A stretch of 9,113 bases of DNA from Oscillospiraceae bacterium (GTDB lineage Bacteria > Bacillota_A > Clostridia > Oscillospirales > Oscillospiraceae), in NCBI GenBank assembly GCA_017411665.1, contig JAFQPT010000125.1, positions 1 through 9,113 of the forward strand. The letters are read 5' to 3'. This document shows, one piece after another, positions 1-6,768 of the stretch (position 1 is its first letter; the number at the start of each line of letters is the position of its first letter). A model generated the notes under the pieces. It saw only the letters and a program-made list of their open reading frames with translations. It was not told where the DNA came from and did no database searches. The position numbers and the translations under genes are program-made.

Positions 1-76
1 CAACATGGGTATATAGCCTTTTTTTGAACTAATTTGCCATTTTTTGGCTACGCAAAAATTGAAGGGTTGAATATTT
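1..76. other. AT-rich leader before the first gene
   Basis: No complete gene lies here. All three forward frames close early (stops at 25-27, 14-16 and 30-32), so an upstream coding region could end in any of them, but too little is visible to say which. The stretch is T-rich. A 5-base inverted repeat (TAGCC 14-18 with GGCTA 46-50) and a 4-base one (GCCA/TGGC near 35-48) are too weak to call a terminator. I see no convincing -35/-10 pair, so the promoter of this cluster is probably further upstream. Confidence 0.5.
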
Positions 77-220
77 ATGACAATGATTATTTTGCTGGTT
101 GTTTTGCTGTTTTTTGTGGTAACCGCTGTTTTGGGCGCAAAGAGTGAAGTTGCTCGAAAGAAAAAACAGATTGAACATCGCGCAGAGCAAATCGGCAGTG
201 ATTTTAAATTTGAAAAGTGA
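77..220 (+). CDS. Small single-span membrane peptide, 47 aa
   Basis: ATG at 77 has a GAAGGG ribosome-binding-like stretch at 61-66, about 10 bases upstream, and an in-frame stop at 68-70 prevents any extension. The 47-residue product begins with a strongly hydrophobic segment (residues about 3-20, rich in I, L, V and F), then switches to a charged tail with a Lys/Arg cluster (residues 27-30) and mixed Glu/Gln/Asp. That is the shape of a single-pass membrane peptide with a cytoplasmic basic flank. The segment has no obvious signal-peptidase or lipobox site. It ends nine bases before the C-C lyase start and in the same frame, so translational coupling is possible. I do not recognise a family and infer no function beyond membrane association. 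The main alternative is a chance ORF, but the RBS, composition and tight spacing argue against that. Confidence 0.6.
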   Translation: MTMIILLVVLLFFVVTAVLGAKSEVARKKKQIEHRAEQIGSDFKFEK

Positions 221-229
221 GACTGTGAT

Positions 230-1180
230 TTGAATAGTAAGATTGAAAAAAGTTATTCCGTTGGCGCGCTGATGTATTCTCCCGTGAAGCTGCACACCTC
301 CATTGTGGATGCGCTGAAAAGAGAATGCTTTGCAAAGCCCTTTTCTCTGGCGTTTTGTCTGGAGGATACGGTGAGTGAAGATGCGGTAGAAGAAGCGGAA
401 AACGAATTGTATCATATTTTGTCCATGATTCGGGAAGCGCATGAGGCAAAGCCTTTTTATCTTCCCATGATTTTTATCCGAATCCGTTCCCCAAAGCAGC
501 TGGAAGCGCTCACAAAGAGATATGCAGAGTTTCGGGGGATTCTGAGCGGATTCATTCTTCCAAAGTTTTTTGTGGAAAACTGCGATGCATACATTTCTAT
601 TATGCAAAAGGAGCAGGACTACTGGTATATGCCGATTTTTGAATCGGCGTCCATGATTGACCTCCACACAAGATATCGGGATCTTTCTGTGGTCAAGGAA
701 AAGCTCGAGGCGGTATCCGACCGGATTTTGAATGTACGCGTCGGCGGAAATGACCTGTCCAATGTGTTCGGTCTGCGCCGAAGAGCCGACCAGACTATTT
801 ACGATATGCATCCTGTTTCCAACCTTCTGGTGGATATCGTCACCATGTTCTCCGACCGCTATGTAGTTTCCGGCCCTGTTTGGGAGTACTACGCAGGGGA
901 AAACTGGGATACAGGCATGAAGCGGGAAATGGAACTGGATCTGCTGAACGGATTTATTGGGAAAACCGTCATCCATCCCAATCAAATCGAGATTGTAAAC
1001 GAAATGCTGAAGGTCAGTGCAGCTGACTACGAGGATGCAAAAAACATTCTCAACTGGGATGACAAAAGTGCATGGCTTGTTTCCGCAAGTGCGGAACGCA
1101 CCAGAATGAATGAGTACAAAACGCATTGGAGATGGGCGAGAAAGACCGTTGCACTGGCTGAGCTTTACGGCATCAAGTGA
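230..1180 (+). CDS. HpcH/HpaI aldolase / CitE-like C-C bond lyase of the Ter biosynthetic module
   Basis: A 316-residue TIM-barrel protein of the CitE/HpcH superfamily, in the variant found in Ter clusters. Visible superfamily motifs in order: LEDTV (44-48, acidic pair E45/D46), IRIRSP (83-88, the Arg of the RVN-like strand), FILPK (108-112), PIFESA (135-140, Glu of the metal site), VGGNDLS (171-177, with D175), and GKTVIHPNQI (244-253). These supply the Arg, Glu and Asp used to hold Mg2+ and an acyl-CoA or keto-acid substrate in characterised relatives; the substrate here is unknown. The start is TTG at 230. No in-frame ATG exists before 272, which would cut into the first barrel strand (YSVGALMY), and the region upstream is closed by the stop at 218. 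The RBS is weak (AAGTGAG near 215-221). Codon use is mixed, unlike the later genes. It lies between the small membrane peptide and the YceG-type gene, matching the proposed enzymatic module of Ter systems. Confidence 0.88.
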   Translation: MNSKIEKSYSVGALMYSPVKLHTSIVDALKRECFAKPFSLAFCLEDTVSEDAVEEAENELYHILSMIREAHEAKPFYLPMIFIRIRSPKQLEALTKRYAEFRGILSGFILPKFFVENCDAYISIMQKEQDYWYMPIFESASMIDLHTRYRDLSVVKEKLEAVSDRILNVRVGGNDLSNVFGLRRRADQTIYDMHPVSNLLVDIVTMFSDRYVVSGPVWEYYAGENWDTGMKREMELDLLNGFIGKTVIHPNQIEIVNEMLKVSAADYEDAKNILNWDDKSAWLVSASAERTRMNEYKTHWRWARKTVALAELYGIK

Positions 1181-1210
1181 TGTCGATGTAGCCTCTTTTA
1201 TCACATGCGC

Positions 1211-1218
1211 AAGGAGAG
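1211..1218 (+). promoter_or_regulatory. Ribosome binding site that sets the YceG-type start
   Basis: AAGGAGAG lies 10 bases before ATG 1229 but after the more upstream in-frame ATG at 1205, which has only a pyrimidine-rich stretch in front of it. The site therefore supports 1229 as the true start. Confidence 0.7.
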
Positions 1219-1228
1219 AACAGAAGGT

Positions 1229-3496
1229 ATGGGTCGTCCTGCTCAACTTAGACAGTTAAATGAATACTTTGCACCTCTCTCTAACAGAGCTGAACGTGGC
1301 TTCTTCTTTTACAGAATCACAAACGATTCCGAGGAAGTTACGGCCTTTTTGAAGCAATACTATGAGACCGCCCGCAGAAGCGGTGTCATTATTGACGGAA
1401 GAATTCCCAACCCCGATGCCAATAACTTGAATTATTTCAATGAAATGATGGGAAATGACTTCCGACTGGATAAAACCTTTTTATCCGACAAGCTCAGCAG
1501 ATGGCTTCCCCGTATGTCCGACAGCCAGCGGAATAATGTTGTCAATGCAATGTATTCCAATCTGACGGACATGAAGCAAAAAGGGAAGAACGAGAATATG
1601 CTGAAAAACGCATATATCAAGTACATGTGCTGGTTCTATTATAAGTTCGAGCGTATCGCCCATTTGCTGGGAAATCAAGAACCGCCAAAAATCCTCTATG
1701 ACGGAAACATCAGCAACTACGAGCTCCAATTTCTGGTGGTGCTGTTCCGCGCAGGTGCAGATATCGTTCTTCTGGAACGAAACGGCGACGGAGACTATCT
1801 GAAAAACGATCCCTCTTCCGAATATTCCTTCCTGTATACCACGCCCGGGATGCGTCCCTTCGCACCGGATTTTAATTTGAAGTGGCTGCAGCAGGAAATT
1901 GCCAAGCAGGCCAACAGACAGCGCCTGTACGGTCAGCTGCCGACCATTTCAAACTGCACCAATGCATGGATGGAAAAGGCGGACATGGAGCAGGTGCATA
2001 TCGAGGCACGTCGACGCGGCTCGGACGGCAACCTGTTTTACAACAGCTTTATCGTCCAATACGGTGTGGACGATAAGCTGACCTTCCCCAATGACCTGTT
2101 TATGTTCTATAAGCAGCTCAAGGGCAAAAACAGAAAAATCACCGTGGTAAACGGAGCGATTCCCGCTCCCGACCCGGCTGAAATAACCAAGATCAACAGC
2201 GGAAATTATTCCAATGTGGATCAAATGATTCTGGGATTGTCCCAGAATATCAAGTATTCCGGCAATATGCAGCTGCAGCGTCTGATGGTCAAGAGCTTTG
2301 TAGACGCGATGCTGGAAGAAAGCAATCGTCCCGGCATGAATGTGCAAAAGCTGATGAACAAGGGAGTTTATCTGCTTTGCTGGCTGAGCCGTTACCAGAA
2401 GGAGCTGTTCGTTTCCTGGAATATGCCGGAAACAGGCGTGTTCATCCTGTTTGGAAAATGCGGTTCGGAAAATGAAGCGCTGTTCCTGCGGATGCTGGCA
2501 AAGCTGCCTGTGGACGTACTGATTTTTGTGCCGGATTTGAACGCACCCTGCTGTGTGAAGGATCCCATGCTGCTGGAACTGAAATGCGATCAATCCTTGA
2601 TGATGCATGAGTTCCCGGTGGAACAGACGGGCATGCGTGTGAACACCGCAGCCTATCAGGCAGAGCGGGAACTGGACACCATTATGTATCAGGATTCCGG
2701 CATGTACCGCGACAAGCAGTATGCCAAGGCGGAAACCGTCACCCTGCGTACCATGTACGAGGAAATCAGTATTCTGTGGAACCAGGAAATGAAATACCGA
2801 CCCAGCTTCGGGGTCATGAATGATGTTGTGACCATGCCTGTTATGCTGGAAAAAATTTCCGGCGTGAAAAACGGGCTGAAAGACCAGTACTGGCTGAGCA
2901 TCAAGCGGCTGATGAATCAAGATACCATCATGGTCAAGCGTGTCCCCTGGATCGCCCACGGTGCGCCCAATCCCATCAAACCCTTTGCAACGCAGTTCCT
3001 GCAGAATAAGCGGATTCAGAAAAACAAGATTAAGAATCACAAGGCATATCAGTACGGGATTCTCCGTGAAGAAATGCAGGACCATCTGCTGGACAAGCTG
3101 CAGCAGCTGCTGGATATGAACCTTATTAAGGGTACATACGAAAACGGTACGGAATATACCATCGTAGCAACCGCACTGAATCTGGGCAAGGACCTCCTTC
3201 GACTGATTCAAAAGTTTGACTTCACGAAGAAGAACCCCAAAATTATATTTATCAATACCTCCGAGGCTATGATGTCTCTGGAAGACAGCATCCTCGTAGC
3301 GTATTTGAACCTCATCGGTTTCGATATCCTGTTCTTTGTGCCCACAGGGTATCAGTGTGTGGAACAGCACTATCGCATAAAGTTCCTGCACGAGCATCAG
3401 CTCGGCGCCTATATGTACGACATGTCGGTTCCCGATTTCAGTCAAATCTCCGAACCGAAGCAGAATCATATCTTAAATCTATTCAGAAGGAGCTAA
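1229..3496 (+). CDS. yceG: YceG-type component of the Ter biosynthetic module, with a triplicated unit
   Basis: A soluble 755-residue protein with no signal peptide or membrane segment. Its place between the C-C lyase and telA, and its sequence style, match the YceG family ('putative component of biosynthetic module'), known from the B. subtilis yceCDEFGH operon; no biochemical activity is established. Three internal copies are visible. A strand ending DGRIPNPDA (56-64) recurs as NGAIPAPDP (308-316) and weakly at 567-582. A CW-containing helix (133-143) recurs at 383-393. A strand-loop-helix-strand with conserved Glu and a final D-I/V-L-x-F-V-P recurs at 153-183, 403-435 and 670-705. Spacing is about 250-267 residues. 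From memory, the B. subtilis protein is around 540 residues, so this one may carry an extra unit. The start at 1229 is chosen over ATG 1205 because of the RBS at 1211-1218. Codon use is mixed. The stop precedes telA by six bases and the telA RBS overlaps its 3' end, so coupling is likely. Confidence 0.82.
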   Translation: MGRPAQLRQLNEYFAPLSNRAERGFFFYRITNDSEEVTAFLKQYYETARRSGVIIDGRIPNPDANNLNYFNEMMGNDFRLDKTFLSDKLSRWLPRMSDSQRNNVVNAMYSNLTDMKQKGKNENMLKNAYIKYMCWFYYKFERIAHLLGNQEPPKILYDGNISNYELQFLVVLFRAGADIVLLERNGDGDYLKNDPSSEYSFLYTTPGMRPFAPDFNLKWLQQEIAKQANRQRLYGQLPTISNCTNAWMEKADMEQVHIEARRRGSDGNLFYNSFIVQYGVDDKLTFPNDLFMFYKQLKGKNRKITVVNGAIPAPDPAEITKINSGNYSNVDQMILGLSQNIKYSGNMQLQRLMVKSFVDAMLEESNRPGMNVQKLMNKGVYLLCWLSRYQKELFVSWNMPETGVFILFGKCGSENEALFLRMLAKLPVDVLIFVPDLNAPCCVKDPMLLELKCDQSLMMHEFPVEQTGMRVNTAAYQAERELDTIMYQDSGMYRDKQYAKAETVTLRTMYEEISILWNQEMKYRPSFGVMNDVVTMPVMLEKISGVKNGLKDQYWLSIKRLMNQDTIMVKRVPWIAHGAPNPIKPFATQFLQNKRIQKNKIKNHKAYQYGILREEMQDHLLDKLQQLLDMNLIKGTYENGTEYTIVATALNLGKDLLRLIQKFDFTKKNPKIIFINTSEAMMSLEDSILVAYLNLIGFDILFFVPTGYQCVEQHYRIKFLHEHQLGAYMYDMSVPDFSQISEPKQNHILNLFRRS

Positions 3497-3502
3497 AGAC
3501 AC

Positions 3503-4687
3503 ATGGCAATGAATTTTAACAGACCTGCTAATCTGGGCCAGCCTGCCGGCGGCAACAATTACGGCGGCAATAACGGCTACGGCAGCGGCAATGGCTATGG
3601 CAGACCTCAGATGGAAGAAAATTATCAGCAGTTCGACATCAATGCAGACAGACAGCAGATGCAGCTGATGGCAGGCTCTCCCGAAATCGACCAGCTGGCA
3701 AGCCAGATCGAAGTATACAATCTGGAAACCATCGTAACCTTCGGTGCAGGCGCTGCAGAAGAAATCTCCAGATGCTCCGACGTGGTTCTCAACAGCATGA
3801 ATATGTCTCAGCTGGACGGCTCCAGTGAAATGCTGGCAACGCTGGCTAAGATCATGAGCAAGTTCGATATCGAAGAAATCAAGGACAAGCCCGGCTTGTT
3901 CGGCAAGCTGTTTGGCAACCTGCGCAAGCAGCTGGACAAGATTCTGGCCAAGTACCACACTATGGGCGAAGAAGTGGACAAGATTTACGTACAGCTGAAG
4001 CAGTACGAAGTGGAAATCAAGCAGTCCAACCGTAAGCTGGAAGATATGTTCCAGGCAAACGTCGGTTACTACCATGAACTGGTCAAGTACATTCTGGCAG
4101 GCGAACAGGGCATCGAAGAACTGAAGGCTTACATCGTACAGCGCCGTGAAGACATGGAACTGAGCGGTGACCACTCCATCCAGTTTGAACTGACAGCTCT
4201 GGAACAGGCTCAGATGATGCTGGAACAGCGCGTACACGACTTGAGAATTGCAGAAAACGTTGCAATGCAGGCAATTCCCATGATCAAGACCATGCAGTTC
4301 AGCAACATGAACCTGGTCAGAAAGATCAACTCCGCATTTATCATCACTCTGCCCGTATTTAAGCAGGCTCTGACTCAGGCAATCATGCTCAAGCGTCAGC
4401 GTATTCAGGCAGAAGCAATGTCCGCTCTGGATAAGAAGACCAACGAAATGCTGATCCGTAATGCACAGAACACCGCTGAACAGTCTAAGATGACCGCTCA
4501 GCTGGCTACCGGCAGCTCCATCAAGATTGAAACTCTGGAAAAGACTTGGCAGACCATCGTGAAGGGTATTGACGAAACCAAGCAGATTCAGGACAATGCA
4601 CGTAAGCAGAGAGTGGAAGACCAGAAGCGTCTGGAAACCATCAAGGCTGACTTTAACAAGAGATACAATGTTCCTAAGAAACAGTAA
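3503..4687 (+). CDS. telA: TelA-family toxic anion resistance protein
   Basis: A 394-residue, mostly helical cytosolic protein of the TelA/KlaA family, linked in other bacteria to tellurite and to cell-envelope or antibiotic stress tolerance by an unknown mechanism. Family features: GLFGKLFGNLRKQLDKILAK (131-150) followed by a long coiled-coil region (about 155-250), then the signature block with Q256 (AMQAIP), the KINSAF segment (274-279), the TLPVFKQAL strand/helix (282-290) and TNEMLIRNA (313-321). Residues about 14-36 form a Gly/Asn/Tyr-rich low-complexity tail not typical of the family core. The start is ATG 3503, with AGAAGGAG at 3485-3492 inside the end of the preceding gene. Codon bias is extreme: every Glu is GAA, every Gln is CAG, and all Lys but one are AAG, which suggests high expression. 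It sits between the YceG-type gene and the first terD, as in other Firmicute Ter clusters. Confidence 0.93.
   Translation: MAMNFNRPANLGQPAGGNNYGGNNGYGSGNGYGRPQMEENYQQFDINADRQQMQLMAGSPEIDQLASQIEVYNLETIVTFGAGAAEEISRCSDVVLNSMNMSQLDGSSEMLATLAKIMSKFDIEEIKDKPGLFGKLFGNLRKQLDKILAKYHTMGEEVDKIYVQLKQYEVEIKQSNRKLEDMFQANVGYYHELVKYILAGEQGIEELKAYIVQRREDMELSGDHSIQFELTALEQAQMMLEQRVHDLRIAENVAMQAIPMIKTMQFSNMNLVRKINSAFIITLPVFKQALTQAIMLKRQRIQAEAMSALDKKTNEMLIRNAQNTAEQSKMTAQLATGSSIKIETLEKTWQTIVKGIDETKQIQDNARKQRVEDQKRLETIKADFNKRYNVPKKQ
3548..3601 (+). repeat. Imperfect GGC-AAY-TAY repeat coding the TelA Gly/Asn/Tyr tail
   Basis: Eighteen codons of telA use only Gly, Asn, Tyr and Ser. GGC recurs every second or third codon, interrupted by AAC/AAT and TAC/TAT. 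It encodes residues 16-33. The low-complexity stretch could expand or contract by slippage. The codon choice varies (AAC/AAT, TAC/TAT), so it is not a perfect recent array. Confidence 0.65.
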
Positions 4688-4720
4688 ACTATAAAATTAA
4701 AACATTATTGGGAGGATATT

Positions 4721-5302
4721 ATGGCTATTAATCTGCATAAGGGTCAGAAAATCGACCTGACTAAGGGCAATCCCGGACTGAGCAAGCTGCTGGTAGGTCT
4801 GGGCTGGGACGTTAACGCATTTGACTCCGGCGCTGACTTCGACCTGGACGCATCCGCATTCCTGGTAGGCGCAAACGGCAAGTGCCCCACCGAAAATGAA
4901 TTTGTATTCTACGGCAACCTGAAGCACAAGAGCGGCGCCGTTACTCACATGGGTGACAACCTGACCGGTGCAGGCGACGGCGACGACGAACAGATCACCG
5001 TTGATCTGTCCAAGATTCCCGCAAACATCGAACGTATTGCATTTACCGTAACCATTTATGACTCCGACGCACGCGGTCAGAACTTCGGTCAGGTTTCCAA
5101 TGCATACATTCACATTCAGGACCTGGTAAGTGGCACCGACCTGATTCGCTTCGACCTGGGTGAAGATTTCTCCATCGAAACCGCAATCGTTGTAGGCGAA
5201 ATTTACAAGTACAACGGCGCATGGAAGTTCAACGCAATCGGCAGCGGCTTCCAGGGCGGTCTGGCAGCTCTGTGCGCACACTACGGCATCGACGCTGAAT
5301 AA
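4721..5302 (+). CDS. terD: TerD family calcium-binding stress protein, copy 1
   Basis: A 193-residue beta-sandwich protein of the TerD family; characterised enterobacterial TerD binds Ca2+ through clustered acidic loops. Here the loops are complete: DFDLDAS (39-45) and [15 protein letters not shown] (78-92), preceded by the GLGWD strand (26-30) and followed by FTVTIYD (108-114), RFDLGEDF (143-150), WKFNAIGSG (168-176) and the C-terminal [12 protein letters not shown]. Length is normal for single-domain TerD. The start is supported by GGGAGGA at 4710-4716, five bases before ATG. The 33-base gap after telA is AT-rich, with a TATAAAAT at 4690-4697 but no good -35. Hand alignment with the copy at 6173 gives 138 identical residues of 193 with no gaps, indicating an in-cluster duplication. 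Codon bias is strong. Tellurite resistance as the real physiological role is doubtful; general metal/redox stress sensing is the usual view. Confidence 0.95.
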   Translation: MAINLHKGQKIDLTKGNPGLSKLLVGLGWDVNAFDSGADFDLDASAFLVGANGKCPTENEFVFYGNLKHKSGAVTHMGDNLTGAGDGDDEQITVDLSKIPANIERIAFTVTIYDSDARGQNFGQVSNAYIHIQDLVSGTDLIRFDLGEDFSIETAIVVGEIYKYNGAWKFNAIGSGFQGGLAALCAHYGIDAE

Positions 5303-5308
5303 AACAAA

Positions 5309-5347
5309 TACATCAATTCCCCGATATTAAATCGGGGAATTGGTGTA
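5309..5347 (+). terminator. Strong intercistronic hairpin (attenuator or processing/stability element)
   Basis: Arms 5309-5325 and 5331-5347 pair over 17 positions with one G-U wobble, around the loop ATTAA; the inner 12 pairs (CAATTCCCCGAT / ATCGGGGAATTG) are perfect. No T-run follows (next bases are CCCC), so it is not a canonical intrinsic terminator. It lies 7 bases after the terD stop and 7 bases before the RBS of the VWA gene. A GGGG at 5333-5336 could alternatively pair with CCCC at 5348-5351. Likely roles are partial termination, RNA-end protection of the upstream message, or control of VWA translation; the sequence does not decide between them. Confidence 0.7.
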
Positions 5348-5367
5348 CCCCATAAAGGAGAATTCTC

Positions 5368-6150
5368 ATGATTCAGTTAAAAAAGAATGAAGAAGAATTG
5401 ACTCAGCATGTGATGGGTAAAATCAGCCTGTCCAAGGATAAGAGTAAGCTGGAAAAGCATGTTGTCAGCCTGTCCAAGACCGTTGTTGACCTGAGCCATA
5501 AGAGCGGCGTTGACCTGGGTGCTACCAGCGCAAAGGTCGTAGTTGTTCTGGACTACAGCGGCTCCATGAACAGCCTGTATCACAACGGAACCGTTCAGAA
5601 TACCATCAACCGTCTGGTTCCTCTGGGACTGACCTTTGATGACAATGGCACCATCGACGTTTTCCTGTTCTCCAATGACTACAGAAAAATCACCGACTTG
5701 AATCTGGGCAACTATGAAGACTACGTAAAGAAGGTCGTATTTACTTCCGGTTACCAGATGGGAGGCACCTCTTATGCTCCCGTACTGAAGGCAATCATTG
5801 AAGGCGAAACCAAGAAGGGCCTGTTTGGCTTCGGCAAGAAGGTAAAGCAGGAAGCCATCGTGGATGACGGCGACCCCACCTTTATCCTGTTTATCACCGA
5901 CGGTGAAAATGCAGACAAGGCAGCGTCCGATGCAATCATCCGCAAGTCTTCCGAACTGAATGTATTCATTCAGTTTATCGGCATCGGTAATGAACGCTTC
6001 AACTATCTGCGTCAGCTGGACGATATGCCCGGCCGCAGAAGAGATAACACCGGCTTCTCTAAGATGAGCGATTTGAACAAAGCAAGCGACAGCGAACTGT
6101 ACACCAATGTTCTGGAACAGTTCTCCGACTGGCTGAACGGCTTGCAGTAA
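5368..6150 (+). CDS. VWA-domain protein, TerF-like (MIDAS-containing)
   Basis: A 260-residue soluble protein with one von Willebrand factor A domain and a complete MIDAS metal site: DYSGS (62-66) after the strand KVVVVL, the Thr at 134 in GGTSYAP, and D178 in FITDGEN. The first 50 or so residues are a charged segment with repeated SLSK/LSK turns, seen in VWA proteins of the Ter type, where VWA is either alone or fused to TerD as in TerF. Here there is no TerD domain; separate TerD genes flank it on both sides, which suggests it works as a metal-dependent adaptor or assembly partner for them. The start is ATG 5368 with AAAGGAG at 5354-5360. A ten-base palindrome (GAGAATTCTC, 5358-5367) overlaps the RBS. 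Codon bias is as strong as in terD. The partner proteins are inferred from context only. Confidence 0.9.
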   Translation: MIQLKKNEEELTQHVMGKISLSKDKSKLEKHVVSLSKTVVDLSHKSGVDLGATSAKVVVVLDYSGSMNSLYHNGTVQNTINRLVPLGLTFDDNGTIDVFLFSNDYRKITDLNLGNYEDYVKKVVFTSGYQMGGTSYAPVLKAIIEGETKKGLFGFGKKVKQEAIVDDGDPTFILFITDGENADKAASDAIIRKSSELNVFIQFIGIGNERFNYLRQLDDMPGRRRDNTGFSKMSDLNKASDSELYTNVLEQFSDWLNGLQ

Positions 6151-6172
6151 CCAATAATAGGAGGATTACAAA

Positions 6173-6754
6173 ATGGGTATTAGTTTGCAGAAGGGTCAGA
6201 AGGTAGACCTGACCAAGACCAACCCCGGTCTGAGCAAGGTAGTTGTAGGTTTGGGCTGGGACGTCAATATGTTTGACACCGGCGGAAACTTTGACCTGGA
6301 CACCGCAGCATTCCTGCTGGCGGCAAACGGCAAGGTTCGTACCTCCGATGACTTCGTGTTCTACGGAAATCTGCGCCACGTATCCGGCGCGGTGGAACAT
6401 CAGGGCGACAACACCACCGGCGCGGGTGACGGCGACGACGAACAGATCAAGATCGATCTGAGCAAGGTTCCCGCTGATATCGCGCGTATTACCTTCACCG
6501 TTACCATTTACGAAGCTGACGAACGCCGTCAGAACTTCGGTCAGATGAACAATGCTTTCATCAGAATCGTTGACGAAGTCAAGGGCGAAGAACTGATTCG
6601 CTACGATCTGGGCGAAGACTTCTCCATTGAAACCGCAGCTGTATTCGGCGAACTGTACAAGCACAACGGCGAATGGAAGTTCAATGCGATCGGCAGCGGC
6701 TATCAGGGCGGTCTGGCTGCTCTGTGCGCAAACTACGGTGTTGACGTAGACTAA
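6173..6754 (+). CDS. terD: TerD family calcium-binding stress protein, copy 2
   Basis: A 193-residue single-domain TerD, collinear with copy 1. Metal-site loops are NFDLDTA (39-45) and [15 protein letters not shown] (78-92); relative to copy 1, D39 is N and A44-S45 is T44-A45, while the GDGDDE acids are intact. The C-terminal half ([33 protein letters not shown]) is nearly unchanged. The RBS AGGAGG (6159-6164) lies 8 bases before ATG, and the gene starts 22 bases after the VWA stop. High similarity (138/193 identities counted by hand) with differences spread evenly suggests an old duplication under selection rather than a recent one. It may form a hetero-assembly with copy 1 and the VWA protein; this is inference. 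Confidence 0.95.
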   Translation: MGISLQKGQKVDLTKTNPGLSKVVVGLGWDVNMFDTGGNFDLDTAAFLLAANGKVRTSDDFVFYGNLRHVSGAVEHQGDNTTGAGDGDDEQIKIDLSKVPADIARITFTVTIYEADERRQNFGQMNNAFIRIVDEVKGEELIRYDLGEDFSIETAAVFGELYKHNGEWKFNAIGSGYQGGLAALCANYGVDVD

Positions 6755-6768
6755 GAAAGGCGACCGAA

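Noticed and set aside
14..50. TAGCC/GGCTA inverted repeat as a terminator of an upstream gene
   Set aside because: Only five pairs with a 27-base loop; too weak, despite nearby T-runs.
1081..1096. Six-pair hairpin TTCCGC/GCGGAA within the C-C lyase gene
   Set aside because: Short, inside coding sequence and without a U-tract; expected by chance.
1205..1228. Upstream ATG at 1205 as the start of the YceG-type protein
   Set aside because: It has no ribosome binding site, while ATG 1229 has AAGGAGAG 10 bases before it.
29..1246. 405-codon open frame on the minus strand opposite the C-C lyase
   Set aside because: It has no recognisable domain, its composition is that of reverse-complemented coding sequence, and the plus-strand gene has clear family motifs.
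1949..3469. 506-codon minus-strand open frame opposite the YceG-type gene
   Set aside because: Rich in His, Gln and Cys as expected from an antisense shadow of biased codons; no RBS or family similarity.
4688..4720. TATAAAAT as an internal promoter before terD copy 1
   Set aside because: No acceptable -35 lies 16-18 bases upstream; AT-richness of a short spacer explains it.
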